From contig WBMQ01000008.1 of the NCBI GenBank assembly GCA_016630905.1, forward strand, positions 1,116,001 to 1,180,000: a stretch of 64,000 nucleotides of DNA, in the 5' to 3' direction. This DNA comes from Capillidium heterosporum. Lineage: Eukaryota > Entomophthoromycota > Entomophthoromycetes > Entomophthorales > Capillidiaceae. The position numbers and the translations under genes were made by a program. Of this stretch, positions 1 to 12,409 are shown in pieces; position 1 is the stretch's first letter; each line of letters opens with the position of its first letter. The notes under the pieces were generated by a model. The model made no database searches and had not been told where the DNA came from. It saw nothing but the letters and a program-made list of their open reading frames with translations.

Positions 1-2675
1 TAGTTGTCTTAGGCCTGATAATTGCCATTGGGTACGGTATTACCTGTAAAACGTGGGCTGGCACTCCTGTTGCACTACTATTCGGTACCCCTGACGATGT
101 CTTTAACGCTGCCTTTATTAACTTTTGGTAGCTTATTTCTGTAAATGCATTCTAATATTCTTTTCAGGTCGAGTCTTATTCTGCTACAAAACGTTATCCC
201 TGTCTCCCTCTATGTATCGATTGAATTTGTCAAGTCTTGGCAGGTAACCTAACCTCATTTTCTATTTTTAAACATATCCCACCAGGCCTACTTCATCTTC
301 TCCGACATTAATATGTACTACGCACCAACCGACGCAGTCGCCATTCCCAAATCATGGAATTTATCAGATGACTTGGGCCAGATCGAGTACATCTTCTCTG
401 ACAAAACCGGCACTTTGACGCGAAACGTAATGGAGTTCAAGAAGTGCTCTATTGGTGGCAAGATCTATGGTAAGGATCTACCTGGACAGGAAACCGATGT
501 CGAAAAGGGCCTTAAGCGCCGTAAGCACGCGACCCAGGAGGTTAAAGAGGCCAAGACGGTGGACATTGAGAAACTGAAGCGGGAGTTCCAAAGTGCGATG
601 CAGGAGGTGTTTCCAATGGAGAGCTGCGACTTGGACCAACTCCCCTTTGTTGATCCTGATCTTTACTACGACATCAAGCAAGGGGACGACCGCGGTGACA
701 AGATTAAGGACTTCTTTGCCAACTTAGCGCTGTGCCACACTGTACTGCTAGAAACCGACTTAGGGATTGAGGCCCGTGACAAGAACCAGCTGGTATATCG
801 TGCCGAATCCCCCGATGAGAAGGCGTTGGTAACTGCTGCTAAGGATCTGGGCTTCCAGTTCCTGGGAAAGACCAAGGCAACTTGTCAGGTCAAGCTGCTT
901 AGTAAGCAGTATGCCTTCGAACAGCTAGCCCTACTGGAGTTTGATTCGACCCGTAAGAGGATGTCCGTTGTACTGAGGCGACCGGCACCTTGGAACGACA
1001 TCATCCTACTGGTCAAAGGAGCCGATAACGTCATCTTGGAACGTCTTGCCAAAGGTCAGGATGAGCTTACCGAAGTCACTCTCAAACACCTCAAGGAGTT
1101 TTCAAACGTAGGTCTGCGGACATTGTGCCTTGGGTACCGTATCATCGAGGAACACGAGTTTGAAGATTGGATTTTGCAGTTCAAGGCGGCCCAGTCCAAC
1201 CTAGTCGATCGCGAAGGCGAGCTAGAGAAGGTAAACGCGTTGATTGAACGTGATTTGGTACTTATGGGAGCGACTGCTATCGAAGATAAATTGCAAGAAC
1301 ATGTCCCAGAGGCAATTGAAGCGCTACGACGCGCCGGTATCAAGGTGTGGGTACTGACAGGAGACAAGATGGAGACTGCTATCAACATCGGGTTCGGATG
1401 TAAGCTACTGACTCGTGATATGAAGATCTGGACCGTAGCTTCGGGATCGGCCCGCAACGTGCGCGACAACTTCGACCACGTCATTCAGGAGTTGGACCAA
1501 CTGGCTGACGGGCAGCACGCCATTGTCATTGACGGCGCTGCCTTGAAGTACATTTTGGACAAAAAGTCAAGCTTAGATAAGCTCCTGGCCGTTGCACCTC
1601 GCTTCAAGGCTGTCATATGTTGTCGAACTTCACCCCTCCAGAAAGCTCAAGTCGTCCGATTGATGAAAAAAGGACACAAAGCTCTGACCCTTGCTATTGG
1701 AGATGGGGCTAACGACGTATCCATGATCCAAGAGGCTCACGTCGGGGTCGCCATTGCCGGTGAAGAGGGGTTACAGGCCTCCATGGTGTCCGACTACACG
1801 TTAGCTCAGTTCCGCTTCCTGCAGAATTTGTTACTGGTCCATGGTCAGAACTCCTACCATCGTATTGCCGAGATGACTTTATGCTTCTTTTACAAGAATA
1901 TTATCTGGACCTTCTCGGCTTTCTGGTACCAATTCTTCTGCGGGTAACTTTTTAACATTGTAAATTGAACTAATTTTTCGGGATATAGGTTTTCTTCCAA
2001 TCTGTTCTTCACCTACAATTTGATTCCCCTCTACAACATGATATTTACAGTAGCACCAGTTGTAATTTTAGGTAACCTTTATAAGCAGTTTAACCTTTCT
2101 AATACAGTATTTCAGGTACGATGGATCAACGTCTGACCTATGACTACTTCATGCGATACCCCCAAGTCTACAAGCTGGGTATCAAGGGTAAGTTCTTCCA
2201 CAACTTACTCTTCTGGGTCTACATCATCGATGGCATGTGGCAATCTCTAGTCTGCTTCTTTGGCTTCTATCTTTTGCACCTCGACATCACCTCCTTCGAT
2301 GGTACCGACTCCAGCCAATACGAGTTCTCTACTGGGGTTGCCATTGTCGTCGTCGTCGTTGCCAACTTGGTTGTCGGCCTTCATACTAGGTACTGGAACT
2401 GGTGGGTCCACTTTTGGATCTATATCTCCATCGTCTTTATCTTTGGTTTTGTAGCTGTATATTCGGTCTTTGAAGGTGATTTCTACCTAGTTGGTTTAAG
2501 ATTGTTCCTCAAAGCACCTAGTTTCTGGCTTTCGGTCCCACTATTAATCGTGGCCGCCATGTTACCTAGGTTCGTGTTCTTCTACTCCAAAGTTACCTTC
2601 AAGCCCGACGACCTCGATTTAGTGAGGGAGATCAAGAAGATTGATAAAATCAAAAGGGATCGAGCTAGGGTTTGA
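1..2675 (+). CDS. DNF1: P4-type phospholipid flippase (Dnf1/2-like), 3' part
   Basis: Aminophospholipid flippase that uses ATP to move lipids to the cytosolic leaflet of the plasma or endosomal membrane. The 5' end lies outside the window. Exons are 1-127, 168-243, 286-1943, 1989-2071 and 2116-2675, and the reading frame stays open across all four introns, giving about 833 residues. Landmarks in order: two membrane helices with the P4-type stretch SLYVSIEFVKSW; the phosphorylation loop SDKTGTLT (D codon at 400); the nucleotide-binding KGAD; the hinge TGDK; GDGANDVSMIQEAHVGVAIAG; then the C-terminal membrane helices. The stretch PKSWNLSDDLGQIEYIFSDK, and the charged insert after the phosphorylation site, look like the Dnf1/Dnf2 class rather than Drs2 or Neo1. 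That class choice is inferred from memory of the family. Dnf proteins work with a Lem3/CDC50 subunit, which is not in this window. Confidence 0.93.
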
Positions 2676-3329
2676 TCTCACAATACCTAGTTTTAACTTG
2701 AGTATACAGCTCCACCTAATCATTTGCTGTATCGGCTGAGTTAGTTCTATCGCTGAACTTTTACCACCTTAGACCCCTACTAATTTTATATTTACTTTGC
2801 CTTGCCTCGACCAACTCGTGTTTCCAATCTCTCCTAATCAAGTTTGTACCGCAACTTCAACTTTACCCTTTTTGAACTATAAAAAATATATTTTCTAATA
2901 AAGCTGTTTTGATATTACTGAGCTTATAGATCTTGAGTGAATACTGAGATTTAGATACAGGTTGATGTAGAGTTTTGAATCTCGCGTTTAACTTTGTTGA
3001 TCTTATGTGAAAAACTCAAGAAATTGCAAAGAATAGCAAGGAAATAAATAACACCATCAATATAGCTGATAAAGTAAAAAAGTATTCGAAATTGGACTCT
3101 ATATGCTTATAAAGACAATAATACTTGATAAGCTTTATAATTAAGATATACAAGTATAGTTAGCTTTACCTAATACATAAATAAAAAAGAAACCATTCAG
3201 ATATCAAGGAAATATCAAACCACCAACTTTACACCTTTAAAGGTATGGTTTATCTACAAAAATATGTTGAATGGTTGGTACCAAAAAGGGCACTGCCAAG
3301 CTGGGAGACCGGCAGGACCCAAAAATATA
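2676..3329. other. Intergenic, AT-rich
   Basis: 3' flank of the flippase gene (likely polyadenylation region, AATAAA-like AATAAA at about 2898) and the stretch up to the first tRNA gene. I see no coding signal. Confidence 0.5.
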
Positions 3330-3402
3330 AGCCCAACGCGGGGGTCGAACCCGCAACCTTGAGATTAAGAGTCTCACGCTCTGCCGATTGAGCTAGCCGG
3401 GC
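3330..3402 (-). tRNA. tRNA-Lys(CTT), copy 1
   Basis: A 73-nt cloverleaf with no intron. The acceptor stem GCCCGGC pairs with GTTGGGC through two G-U pairs. The anticodon loop is CTCTTAA, so the anticodon is CTT (Lys). The T loop is TTCGACC, the internal B box matches GGTTCGANNCC, and the discriminator is U, as in yeast tRNA-Lys(CUU). The transcript runs into a T run just past the 3' end (TATTTTT), a normal pol III stop. All seven copies in the window are identical over these 73 nt. Confidence 0.97.
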
Positions 3403-3654
3403 TGGTCACCAATCATCGGATGTTTCTCCTTCTTAAGAAACTTATTTAATAGTCTAACTATTCTTCAAACTTGAATCACGATTGTTTGAAAGTAAATTTG
3501 GGTTTAGGATGTGATAATTGAGATATAAATTCAAAGCAATAGCTTCAGTAGTGTAATTCTCGCAGCACAATATTGGCTTGTATGATGTTTGAAAAGTATT
3601 TAAAGTCAATCAGATCCACACATATACACCAGATGTTCATTTAAAAAATACAGA

Positions 3655-3837
3655 TATTTGCAGAAGTCGTCATTTGACCAGACCTTGACCTGTTATGGCC
3701 TGGTAGCCTTTTCTTGTTCCCCAGAAACGAAACTATTAGCTAGGAAAACCTATCCTCTGTTTTCTCATCCCAATCTCCAAGTGCTTTGAGTGGTATCTAA
3801 AACATATACATTTTTCCTTATGCCTTATTCTAAACCA
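3655..3837 (+). pseudogene. Decayed coding repeat related to 43.38-43.53 kb
   Basis: This stretch aligns by eye with the end of a coding fragment at 43.38-43.53 kb. Both contain TTTGCAGAAG, CCAGACCTTGA, a CGAAA-TATT block, TCTCAT and CTTATGC-TTATTCTAA in the same order and spacing. Here the frame is interrupted (stops TGA and TAG early in the alignment), so it is a degenerate copy of an unidentified gene or element. It lies between two tRNA-Lys genes. Confidence 0.5.
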
Positions 3838-4009
3838 ACACATTGATCTGAGAGAAACAGAAAATCCAGATATTTGAGACAAAGGCTCCAATATTTGGAC
3901 ATGATATCCTGTTTTTGGTAAAAAACCTGTAAACCACTGAAAAAAAGATATAACGAGTATTTCTTGAAAAGGGAGCCGATAGGTGGGATGCTAGGTGGAA
4001 TCAAAAAGA

Positions 4010-4082
4010 AGCCCAACGCGGGGGTCGAACCCGCAACCTTGAGATTAAGAGTCTCACGCTCTGCCGATTGAGCTAGCCGGGC
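4010..4082 (-). tRNA. tRNA-Lys(CTT), copy 2
   Basis: Identical to copy 1 over the full 73 nt, in the same orientation and 680 nt away. It is followed on its own strand by TTCTTTTTG, a pol III terminator. It sits upstream of the enolase 3' end with no shared transcript expected. Confidence 0.97.
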
Positions 4083-4620
4083 TAATATATCGACTTATTG
4101 ATACTCCGTTTACAAAATATCTAGTTATATGTTCTGTTATTTTCGATAGCATCCTGTTTCATTTACTATTGGTCAGCTCTTCCTTGATGCTATATTTGTA
4201 TATAATGTATTCTAATGCACATTTGGGTTTATAAGCATCTGATAGCATATTTTGAAGCTTTAGTAAAGTTCCAGCTTATAAGATTTCCGCTCCCAATATA
4301 AGTTGAGGTAGTATTCATGGCTTGCCATCCATTTCTTGATCTACATCTTTTACAGTATTACCAACCAAAGCACACCAGCCTATTCTTTTATCTCTATAAT
4401 CGTACTTTTTGCAAATATTCTTCAAGTTTCTATCTTGTATCTTTATGATTTAATTAGCCTATCTTTTAGTAGAATGCTAATAGGTGGATAGTAGCTACTG
4501 TACCTTTTCGTACAAAGCTTGAGGCCAATATATCGCTATTAAAATCTCAAGCAAACAGCTTCATTACAAATAAAATAGTCTAAATATGAACAATAATTTA
4601 CTCAACAAAAGGCGTAAAGT
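4083..4620. other. Intergenic between tRNA-Lys copy 2 and enolase 3' end
   Basis: AT-rich, with no open reading frame or RNA that I can support. It presumably holds the enolase 3' UTR and the tRNA 5' flank. Confidence 0.5.
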
Positions 4621-6104
<1,484 letters not shown>

Positions 6105-6153
6105 TTAAAAGCTGAGAAGAGAATTTGAACAAGGTTCAAAAATATGCCCAGGG

Positions 6154-6162
6154 CTTTTATAG
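6154..6162 (-). promoter_or_regulatory. TATA box of the enolase gene
   Basis: Minus-strand CTATAAAAG lies about 50-60 nt before the enolase ATG. The subtilisin and bHLH genes in this window show the same spacing, so short 5' UTRs look usual here. Confidence 0.6.
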
Positions 6163-7201
6163 ATCACTCAAAGCCCAACCTTCATTATCGGAAGTCCTAC
6201 GTAATCTCCACTATTTTTAACCTAATCAAATTGTCCTATTTAAAACCTGGCCAATTCTGGGATTACGGATAAGTTTAAAATCTATCCAATAGGAATGCTG
6301 TAGTGGGAGGCTTTGGCTTCGTCATTGGTGGATCTGTCTTTAGTAAACTTCCAACTTTTACTAATCACTTTCCTTGAGTTCATAATCTTACTTTCGAGAT
6401 TCAGGTTTGATTAGATAAAGGGTTTTATACTTACAGCGTACAGGTGGTATACAGATATGTATATAATTTAAGACGCTATCTTATCTATTACTTTAGCCTA
6501 TGTAAAAGAACTTAATCACACCATCAGCAAAACTGGTATCCATATTAAAATAGTGAAATTTAGTACTTCTCAATATAGCTTCGGCTCATATAATCAAGTG
6601 GTTATCAGTACATGGTATCGATTTGTTATATCATTACAAATTTATACAGTAAAGATATTAGAAATTTATAATACCCATCAATATACTTTTAGCTGACGAC
6701 ATGGGTTTAATTCAAGCATATCAATAAACTAGAGCTTGATTCAATCTATAGCTGGTTCCAAATATTTACATATCAGCTTCCGATACTTAGCTTCCATTAG
6801 TAGTACAAATGTCTGACGGGTCTTTACGGTGAAGAAATGTTTGTGCTTTTATTTATACTGCAAAGGTACATCACTCCTTTGAATTGGTACAGATATCCGG
6901 ATAATTATAGGTATATCTGCTTGAAGAAATACGGATATGCTTTAAACTTGGTACCATCCTATTTATTGGATAGGTTTTTAATAAGTACCCGTATACAGTA
7001 AGTTATATACTTTATATGTAGACCAAAAAAGGAATAGTGTTTTCTAAAAAAATACATTTCCATCCAATACAGAAATACCATTGTAGCTGGGAAAGTAATA
7101 CCACTAGATTCTACAGCCATCTTTGAAACTTATTTTTACTTTTAATAGAGTGTTAAAAAGATGGGCTATGAACCGAAGCTGGAAACCTCAAATCCAAAAA
7201 C
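6163..7201. other. Intergenic: enolase upstream region
   Basis: About 1 kb of AT-rich DNA between the enolase promoter and the 3' end of the PDH E2 gene, both transcribed leftward. No coding or RNA feature is supported. Confidence 0.5.
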
Positions 7202-9127
7202 TTAGAGGAGCATGGTCAAAGGGTCCTCCAACTTCTTCTTGAAGGCCTGGAGCCATTTGGCACCTACGGCACCATCAACGACACGATGGTCGCAAGACAG
7301 CGTCACCGACATGACTTCACTGGATCGGAATCCGTTGGGGGCGCTGGTGTCAGCAACTAGTTTGGTTTGAGTAGTACCAACAGCTAGAATGCAGGACTGG
7401 GGTGGGTTGATGATAGCGGTGAAGTTGGAGATACCAAACATACCCAAGTTGGAAATGGTAAAGGAACCGCCCTAAAGATAGTCCAAGTCAGCCTAAAGAA
7501 AAATGCAAGGAGTAAAGTACCTGGTACTCTTCGGGCTTTAAGGCATTGTCACGGGCACGGGCAGCCAACGACTTGACTTCAGCCGAGATGGAGGATAGAC
7601 CTCTGCCTTCAACCTTGGTGACGATGGGAGTGATAAGTCCGGTGGGGGTGGCGGTAGCTATGGAGATGTCGACATTGTGGTACCTATCAGCGAATATTAG
7701 CTTAAAACGCACTTATATCAAAGAAAATTACTGTCTGATAAAGTCACCGTGCCATGCTGAGTTGACTTCAGGGACTTCAGCCATGGCCAAGGCGGAGGCT
7801 TTGGTGACAAAGTCATTGACCGATAACTTGTATTTACCTTCGGCATTGGAGTTGAGGTGGGAACGCAGCCTAAAAACATTGCTTAGTATCGAATTTTAGT
7901 GTACTAGAATACTTGAGGACTTTGTCAACGTTAACTTCGACGGTGAGGTAGTAGTGGGGGATCTCCTGCTTGGAAGAAGTCAAACGGGAGGCGATAACCT
8001 TTTAAAAAGGTCAATATAAAATTTGTTAAAAACATACCTTGCGGATACCACTGGTAGGGATATCGGTATAAGCGGATTGAGTGACAAGAGGCTGCTGGGA
8101 TACAGGCTGGGCTTTTGAGGGGGCAGGAGTAGAAGAAGCGGCAGCTTTAGCTAATTATACAAATAAGTAACCTAGTTTAAATATGATGCTCAAATACCGG
8201 AAGGTTTGAAGTTCTCGACGTCTTCCTTGACTACACGGCCGTTGGGACCGGTACCCTGGATTTGGTTGATGTCGTAACCTTTAGCCTCGGCCAACTGGCG
8301 TGCGGCAGGGCTGATGAACTTACGGTCCCCTAAACACACCACCACACGCCGTTAAACAAAATTGAAATAAAAGATAAAGCTTACCGGAAGTGGGAGCAGG
8401 GGCCGAGGCACCTGAGCTGGAAGTTTCAGCAGTTTTAGCTTCAGGTTCCTTAGTTTCAGCAGGTTTTGAAGTTTCGGCCGAAGCTGATTGAGAAGAGCCG
8501 CTGCCACCTTCGATATCAGCCAAAGTGAAGTTGGCGAACTTTTCAACGGCTTCCTTGGAATCAACTAAGATGGCCAATGGCTAAAAAAGCAAGTTAGCTT
8601 AATTACACATATGTTAAGCTGTTCTTACCTCGTTGATAGTGATGTCCTTGGCACCTTCTTCGACCAAAAGTTTGGCGATGAAACCATCTTCCTGGAACTC
8701 AAAGTCCATCTGGGCCTTGTCGGTTTCAATTTCAACGAGGACATCCCCAGCAGTTATCTCATCTCCAACCTGCTTGTGCCACTTACCAATGTTGCCTTGA
8801 GTCATGGTAGGCGATAGAGCAGGCATCTTAATAACCACGTGGTCGGGGAAGCCTTAATCAAAATGTCAACAAATTTAAAAATATAGGATAGGTACTCTTA
8901 GAAGAATAGGGCTGCACTTTGAAAGTAGAAATAGCATTTACAGATCCTAAGAATCTAATAATAATATTAACATTTACATACGAATTTTAAAATTACTTGG
9001 TCTGACTCTTGGCTAACTTAATTTGAGGGAATCGGGAAGCTACTGTGTTTAAGGAACGTAAGTTAACTCTGCCAACTAGGCGGGTGGAAGGTCTAACGAC
9101 CGAGTTCAATCTCTTCAAGCTCGACAT
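7202..9127 (-). CDS. LAT1: Pyruvate dehydrogenase E2, dihydrolipoamide acetyltransferase, mitochondrial
   Basis: Core of the mitochondrial pyruvate dehydrogenase complex; passes the acetyl group from lipoamide to CoA. Ten exons: 9127-8997, 8954-8896, 8852-8629, 8580-8385, 8329-8198, 8150-8038, 7998-7913, 7869-7732, 7683-7521 and 7471-7202. They total 1512 nt, or 503 residues. Domain order: a basic presequence ([20 protein letters not shown]) for import; one lipoyl domain with the lipoylated lysine in [11 protein letters not shown]; an Ala/Pro/Ser-rich linker; the E1/E3-binding domain ([23 protein letters not shown]); a second linker; and the catalytic domain ending with the active-site motif [13 protein letters not shown]. 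One lipoyl domain is typical of fungal E2. The presequence and the start of the lipoyl domain are split over three small exons. The model has no broken exon. Confidence 0.96.
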
Positions 9128-10388
9128 TCTGTATAGATTTTATGGGTGACAAAGCACGATCAAAAGTCGTCGATTTAAAATTTTTGTTTCAGTTGACTAC
9201 ACTCACCTTCGAAGTAGTAAACATCCTATCAACACCGATAGATTATGAATCAGAATCCATCCAATAGTTGGACTTTATATCGATGAATAACCTAATCTGT
9301 TTTGAGGATTTCGTTTGAAAACCGTGGGAAATTTAAGGGATAATTGCAGTCCGAAGATAGCGAAATCCAACTTCAAATTTTTTGCTTGTGGTGATGGATT
9401 TGTATTCAAACAAAAGTAGGCATGGTATTATGAGAGATAACTAGGTATACTATAAAGAGGTATATAAGTTGTCCTCTTCCTTTTTAAATCTGCAAGTTTT
9501 TAATATAAATCAATTTTAAGATGAGGATATGAATCTTCAAAGGGAAGTCGATACAGACTCCATCCTTTAAAGCCAATCTTTCTAACTTTTGAATTCCCTT
9601 AATTTGGAGTTAGTATATATTCCTGCCATGCTTGAGCTTGAAGAACTTTGTGATTTAACTCCAAACTGGGATGGCTAACAGTTTGTTGTGTATTGCCATC
9701 TTATCATATTGACTTTATCAGTCAATTGCGCGCCATATAATCCGTTATCAAAAGCTTATTCGATATGTATTTACCTATATTTACATCATTATATGAGTAT
9801 AAAGTTACTACCTAAAAGCTTAATTTAATCGGATCCTATCGACTGTAACTCCTATAGAGACGTATAAACTTGATTTGAAGATGATGTTGAAAATATGACG
9901 TTACATATTTCAACTACTTGAGACTGTAGAGGATATACCAAGAAGATTATACTACGTTGAATTATAATAAAAAATATCCCGACTCAAACTTACTTGATCT
10001 CTCTTTAAACCACCTATATCGGTGCTCCAATTACAGGTACAGGCTTATGATCCTTATACTGGCATAGTAGTTCTCCAGTACTCTACACCATACATTTCCT
10101 TCGAAAACTGAAGTATAACTTCAAGAACTAAAGAATATCAGATAGACTTTGAAACATAACAGTATCGAATCATCAACTGAGTCTAGCTCCAAATGAAATC
10201 AATTGAACTTGGTAATTTTCAAATTTGCGGATCCGACAACCTTTTTCAATACTACTACTTTGAGAATAAGATCCTATATAAATGTTTATAGAATAAAGGT
10301 TTTCAACTAACCCTTCTTTTTTGTTTTTACTTCACCTACCTCACTAATCAATACGATCTGGTTTATTCTACTAATAGACCTTATAATC
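9128..10388. other. Divergent intergenic region
   Basis: Sits between the PDH E2 start (minus strand) and the orphan membrane-protein gene (plus strand), so it should hold both promoters. Apart from the TATA-like site near 10.28 kb, I see no defined element or gene. Confidence 0.5.
10275..10282 (+). promoter_or_regulatory. TATA box, orphan membrane-protein gene
   Basis: TATATAAA about 110 nt upstream of the ATG at 10389. The assignment rests only on the motif and its position. Confidence 0.4.
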
Positions 10389-10901
10389 ATGACCTACCCA
10401 TCCCAACCCAGCTACTACTCCAACTCCGAGATGTTCAAACGCAGCGTACTCAATTTGAGTAAAGGCCATTTCAAGTACTACCAGACGCTGTTGCTTTTAA
10501 CTTTAGTTCAACTGTATTTAATTTACAATATCAGCACAATTTCGATAGCAGAAACTTTGGTGATAAATTACCTACGTTTACAGCATGTTGCAGCTTTGAT
10601 AGTGTCCTTAGTTATGTTTGACTTCCAGTTTAGCTACCACAACTTTTCCAAAAGTTTTCAAAATGTCTTTGAATGTAAGTTCAAGCTAACTTGCTACTTG
10701 GCCATTATGTTCCTATGTACTATTCTAAAAACCTACATCAATTTTTGCTTGATTTACTATTGTAACCTCAGCTTGTATGGGGTGTTAATTTTAGGCTTGT
10801 TGGAATTAGTATGCGTAGGTAGTATGCTAGTAGACGTACTAGGTTTCAGTTTCTTTACAAGTGGGGGTATGTCCTTACTGTATGGTGTAAGTATCTTTTA
10901 A
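10389..10901 (+). CDS. Hypothetical four-helix membrane protein
   Basis: I do not recognise this 170-residue protein. It has a short polar N-terminus rich in Ser/Tyr/Pro, then about four hydrophobic segments (roughly residues 33-52, 62-82, 100-125 and 130-160) joined by short loops, so it is likely an integral membrane protein without a cleaved signal. A consensus donor GTAAGT starts at 10887, followed by GCTAAT at about 10914 and an AG at about 10944. The last codons may therefore be intronic, and the true end could be a short exon ending near 10970. It has a TATA box and is flanked by divergent genes. The open frame, the promoter and the clear amphipathic pattern support a real gene; its function is unknown. 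Confidence 0.6.
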   Translation: MTYPSQPSYYSNSEMFKRSVLNLSKGHFKYYQTLLLLTLVQLYLIYNISTISIAETLVINYLRLQHVAALIVSLVMFDFQFSYHNFSKSFQNVFECKFKLTCYLAIMFLCTILKTYINFCLIYYCNLSLYGVLILGLLELVCVGSMLVDVLGFSFFTSGGMSLLYGVSIF

Positions 10902-11938
10902 TGGGAGGAGCATGCTAATGTTTTGGGTTTTACTTTACGGAAGCTTCTAATGATGTGTATAGGTTCATAGACTAATTAATTAATAAACATGTTCATCTGT
11001 GTATCATTTCTTTGACCTAGTGTTTTCATTATAGTTCGGTGTCATTACCGATACTTATAGCTCATGTTTTTAACCAAATTTTAGCTATAGCTTCCATTAG
11101 TAGCAATGAATATCGACGTTGGATTCTACAGGTTCTTAATATTGCTTTTTATGTACCGAAACGTTTCAAATCTCGGCAATCTCCCATCTAATTTCTGTAG
11201 TGAATCTATCTAGTCGGACTAGGGTATCCGATTTTACTCCTTAGACCTTAGTAATCGTTGCCGCCTACTTTCGGTTTAAATGTGAACATCTTAGCTGAAG
11301 GATTGCTACAACTTTCAACGATCAAAGCTGAGCAAATATGTAGATAGAAGGATTATCGAATGACAGTTGGTACGGGTACTGCCTAAGCTTAAATCCATAC
11401 AGCTCAAGTGATAAAAGATACCCAGAAAATTTTGAAGCATTTTCATTAATTGTATTTGGAGTATACATAGGGTGTTGAGTAAACTTTATCTAGCAAACTA
11501 GTTCAATAAGGTTAGCCCTTTGATTAAATATACGAATGTCCATTGGACCTGCCTCCCAATTGTATAAAGCTAATCATGGATTTCAATTTCCTATAGTTGG
11601 TAACCTACTACATGTGACAATTTCCATAAGGTTAGGACTCTTACAAAATCGTTAAGTTTTGGAAACATTTAGGTATTTCGGATATCTACCCATTTTTAAC
11701 AACCCTTCAACTTTAACAGTAAAACTGAGCTTATTTCCATCAAAATGAGACAACTTCCAATTAGGACAGAAACGGATACAAAACCTTCTATAGGGAGCTA
11801 ATTATCAAATGCCAATACTACTTAAAGCCACCCAAATTCTATTATGACAAAGTATGCTAATGGAATTCATAAGGTATAAATACTAGGAAGCTCACATTCC
11901 AAGATTCTCAAAAAGCATCGCTATTTCTAAAACCTAAA
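10902..11938. other. Intergenic, with bHLH promoter at its end
   Basis: No gene seen. The last 70 nt carry the TATA box of the bHLH gene. Confidence 0.5.
11875..11882 (+). promoter_or_regulatory. TATA box of the bHLH gene
   Basis: TATAAATA, 57 nt before the ATG at 11939, at the same spacing seen for enolase and subtilisin. Confidence 0.6.
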
Positions 11939-12409
11939 ATGTCCGATAGCAACACGATAGATACCTCCAGCTCCAGCTCCAACTCTAACTCCCCCCATCT
12001 TATCCAAACTACTAACAACAATCCTTATTACTACCACTACCAATCTAAACAATACCAAACCAAAACCAAACCCTTGAATTTAGATTTAGTACTACGGCCC
12101 TACGACCCCCAAACCCAACTCCAAAACAGAACCAAAGCGCGCAACCTATCCAAGCTGAAGCTAAACGGCAAGAACATCTTGAACCAGAAAGATAAAGAAT
12201 CCATCCAGATCTACAACGACATAAAGTTACGTAGGCAGAAGCACAACTTCGTAGAGAAGTGTCGTAGGGATGATATGAACATGTTATTTAACAGTTTGAA
12301 TTCTATTTTGCCTACCGATAGGGATGGCACTAAAGTGCGAACAAAGTTTGAAATTTTGGAGGATACGCTGGTCTACTTGAAGTATTTGAAGGAGAAGTTG
12401 GAGGTTTGA
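11939..12409 (+). CDS. Short basic helix-loop-helix transcription factor
   Basis: Intronless gene for 156 residues. Residues 1-60 are low-complexity (Ser, Asn, Tyr, Gln, Thr). The bHLH domain occupies about residues 97-155 at the extreme C-terminus. Its basic region, HNFVEKCRRDDMN, has the E-box contact pattern H..xxE..xRR. Helix 1 contains LFNSLNSILP, the loop is DRDGTKVR, and helix 2 is KFEILEDTLVYLKYLKEKLE. No leucine zipper or other partner domain follows, because the stop comes right after helix 2. The family assignment is firm. Target genes and dimer partners are unknown. The nearest gene on the plus strand is 1.8 kb away, so it is a single-gene unit. Confidence 0.85.
   Translation: MSDSNTIDTSSSSSNSNSPHLIQTTNNNPYYYHYQSKQYQTKTKPLNLDLVLRPYDPQTQLQNRTKARNLSKLKLNGKNILNQKDKESIQIYNDIKLRRQKHNFVEKCRRDDMNMLFNSLNSILPTDRDGTKVRTKFEILEDTLVYLKYLKEKLEV

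Noticed and set aside
1056-1484. Long antisense frame in the flippase gene, and similar ones opposite Not4, subtilisin, enolase and the FAD gene
   Set aside because: They lie opposite well-identified coding exons and have the composition expected of shadow frames.
3825-4016. 63-codon minus-strand frame running into tRNA-Lys copy 2
   Set aside because: It overlaps the decayed repeat and the tRNA end, and its composition is not protein-like.
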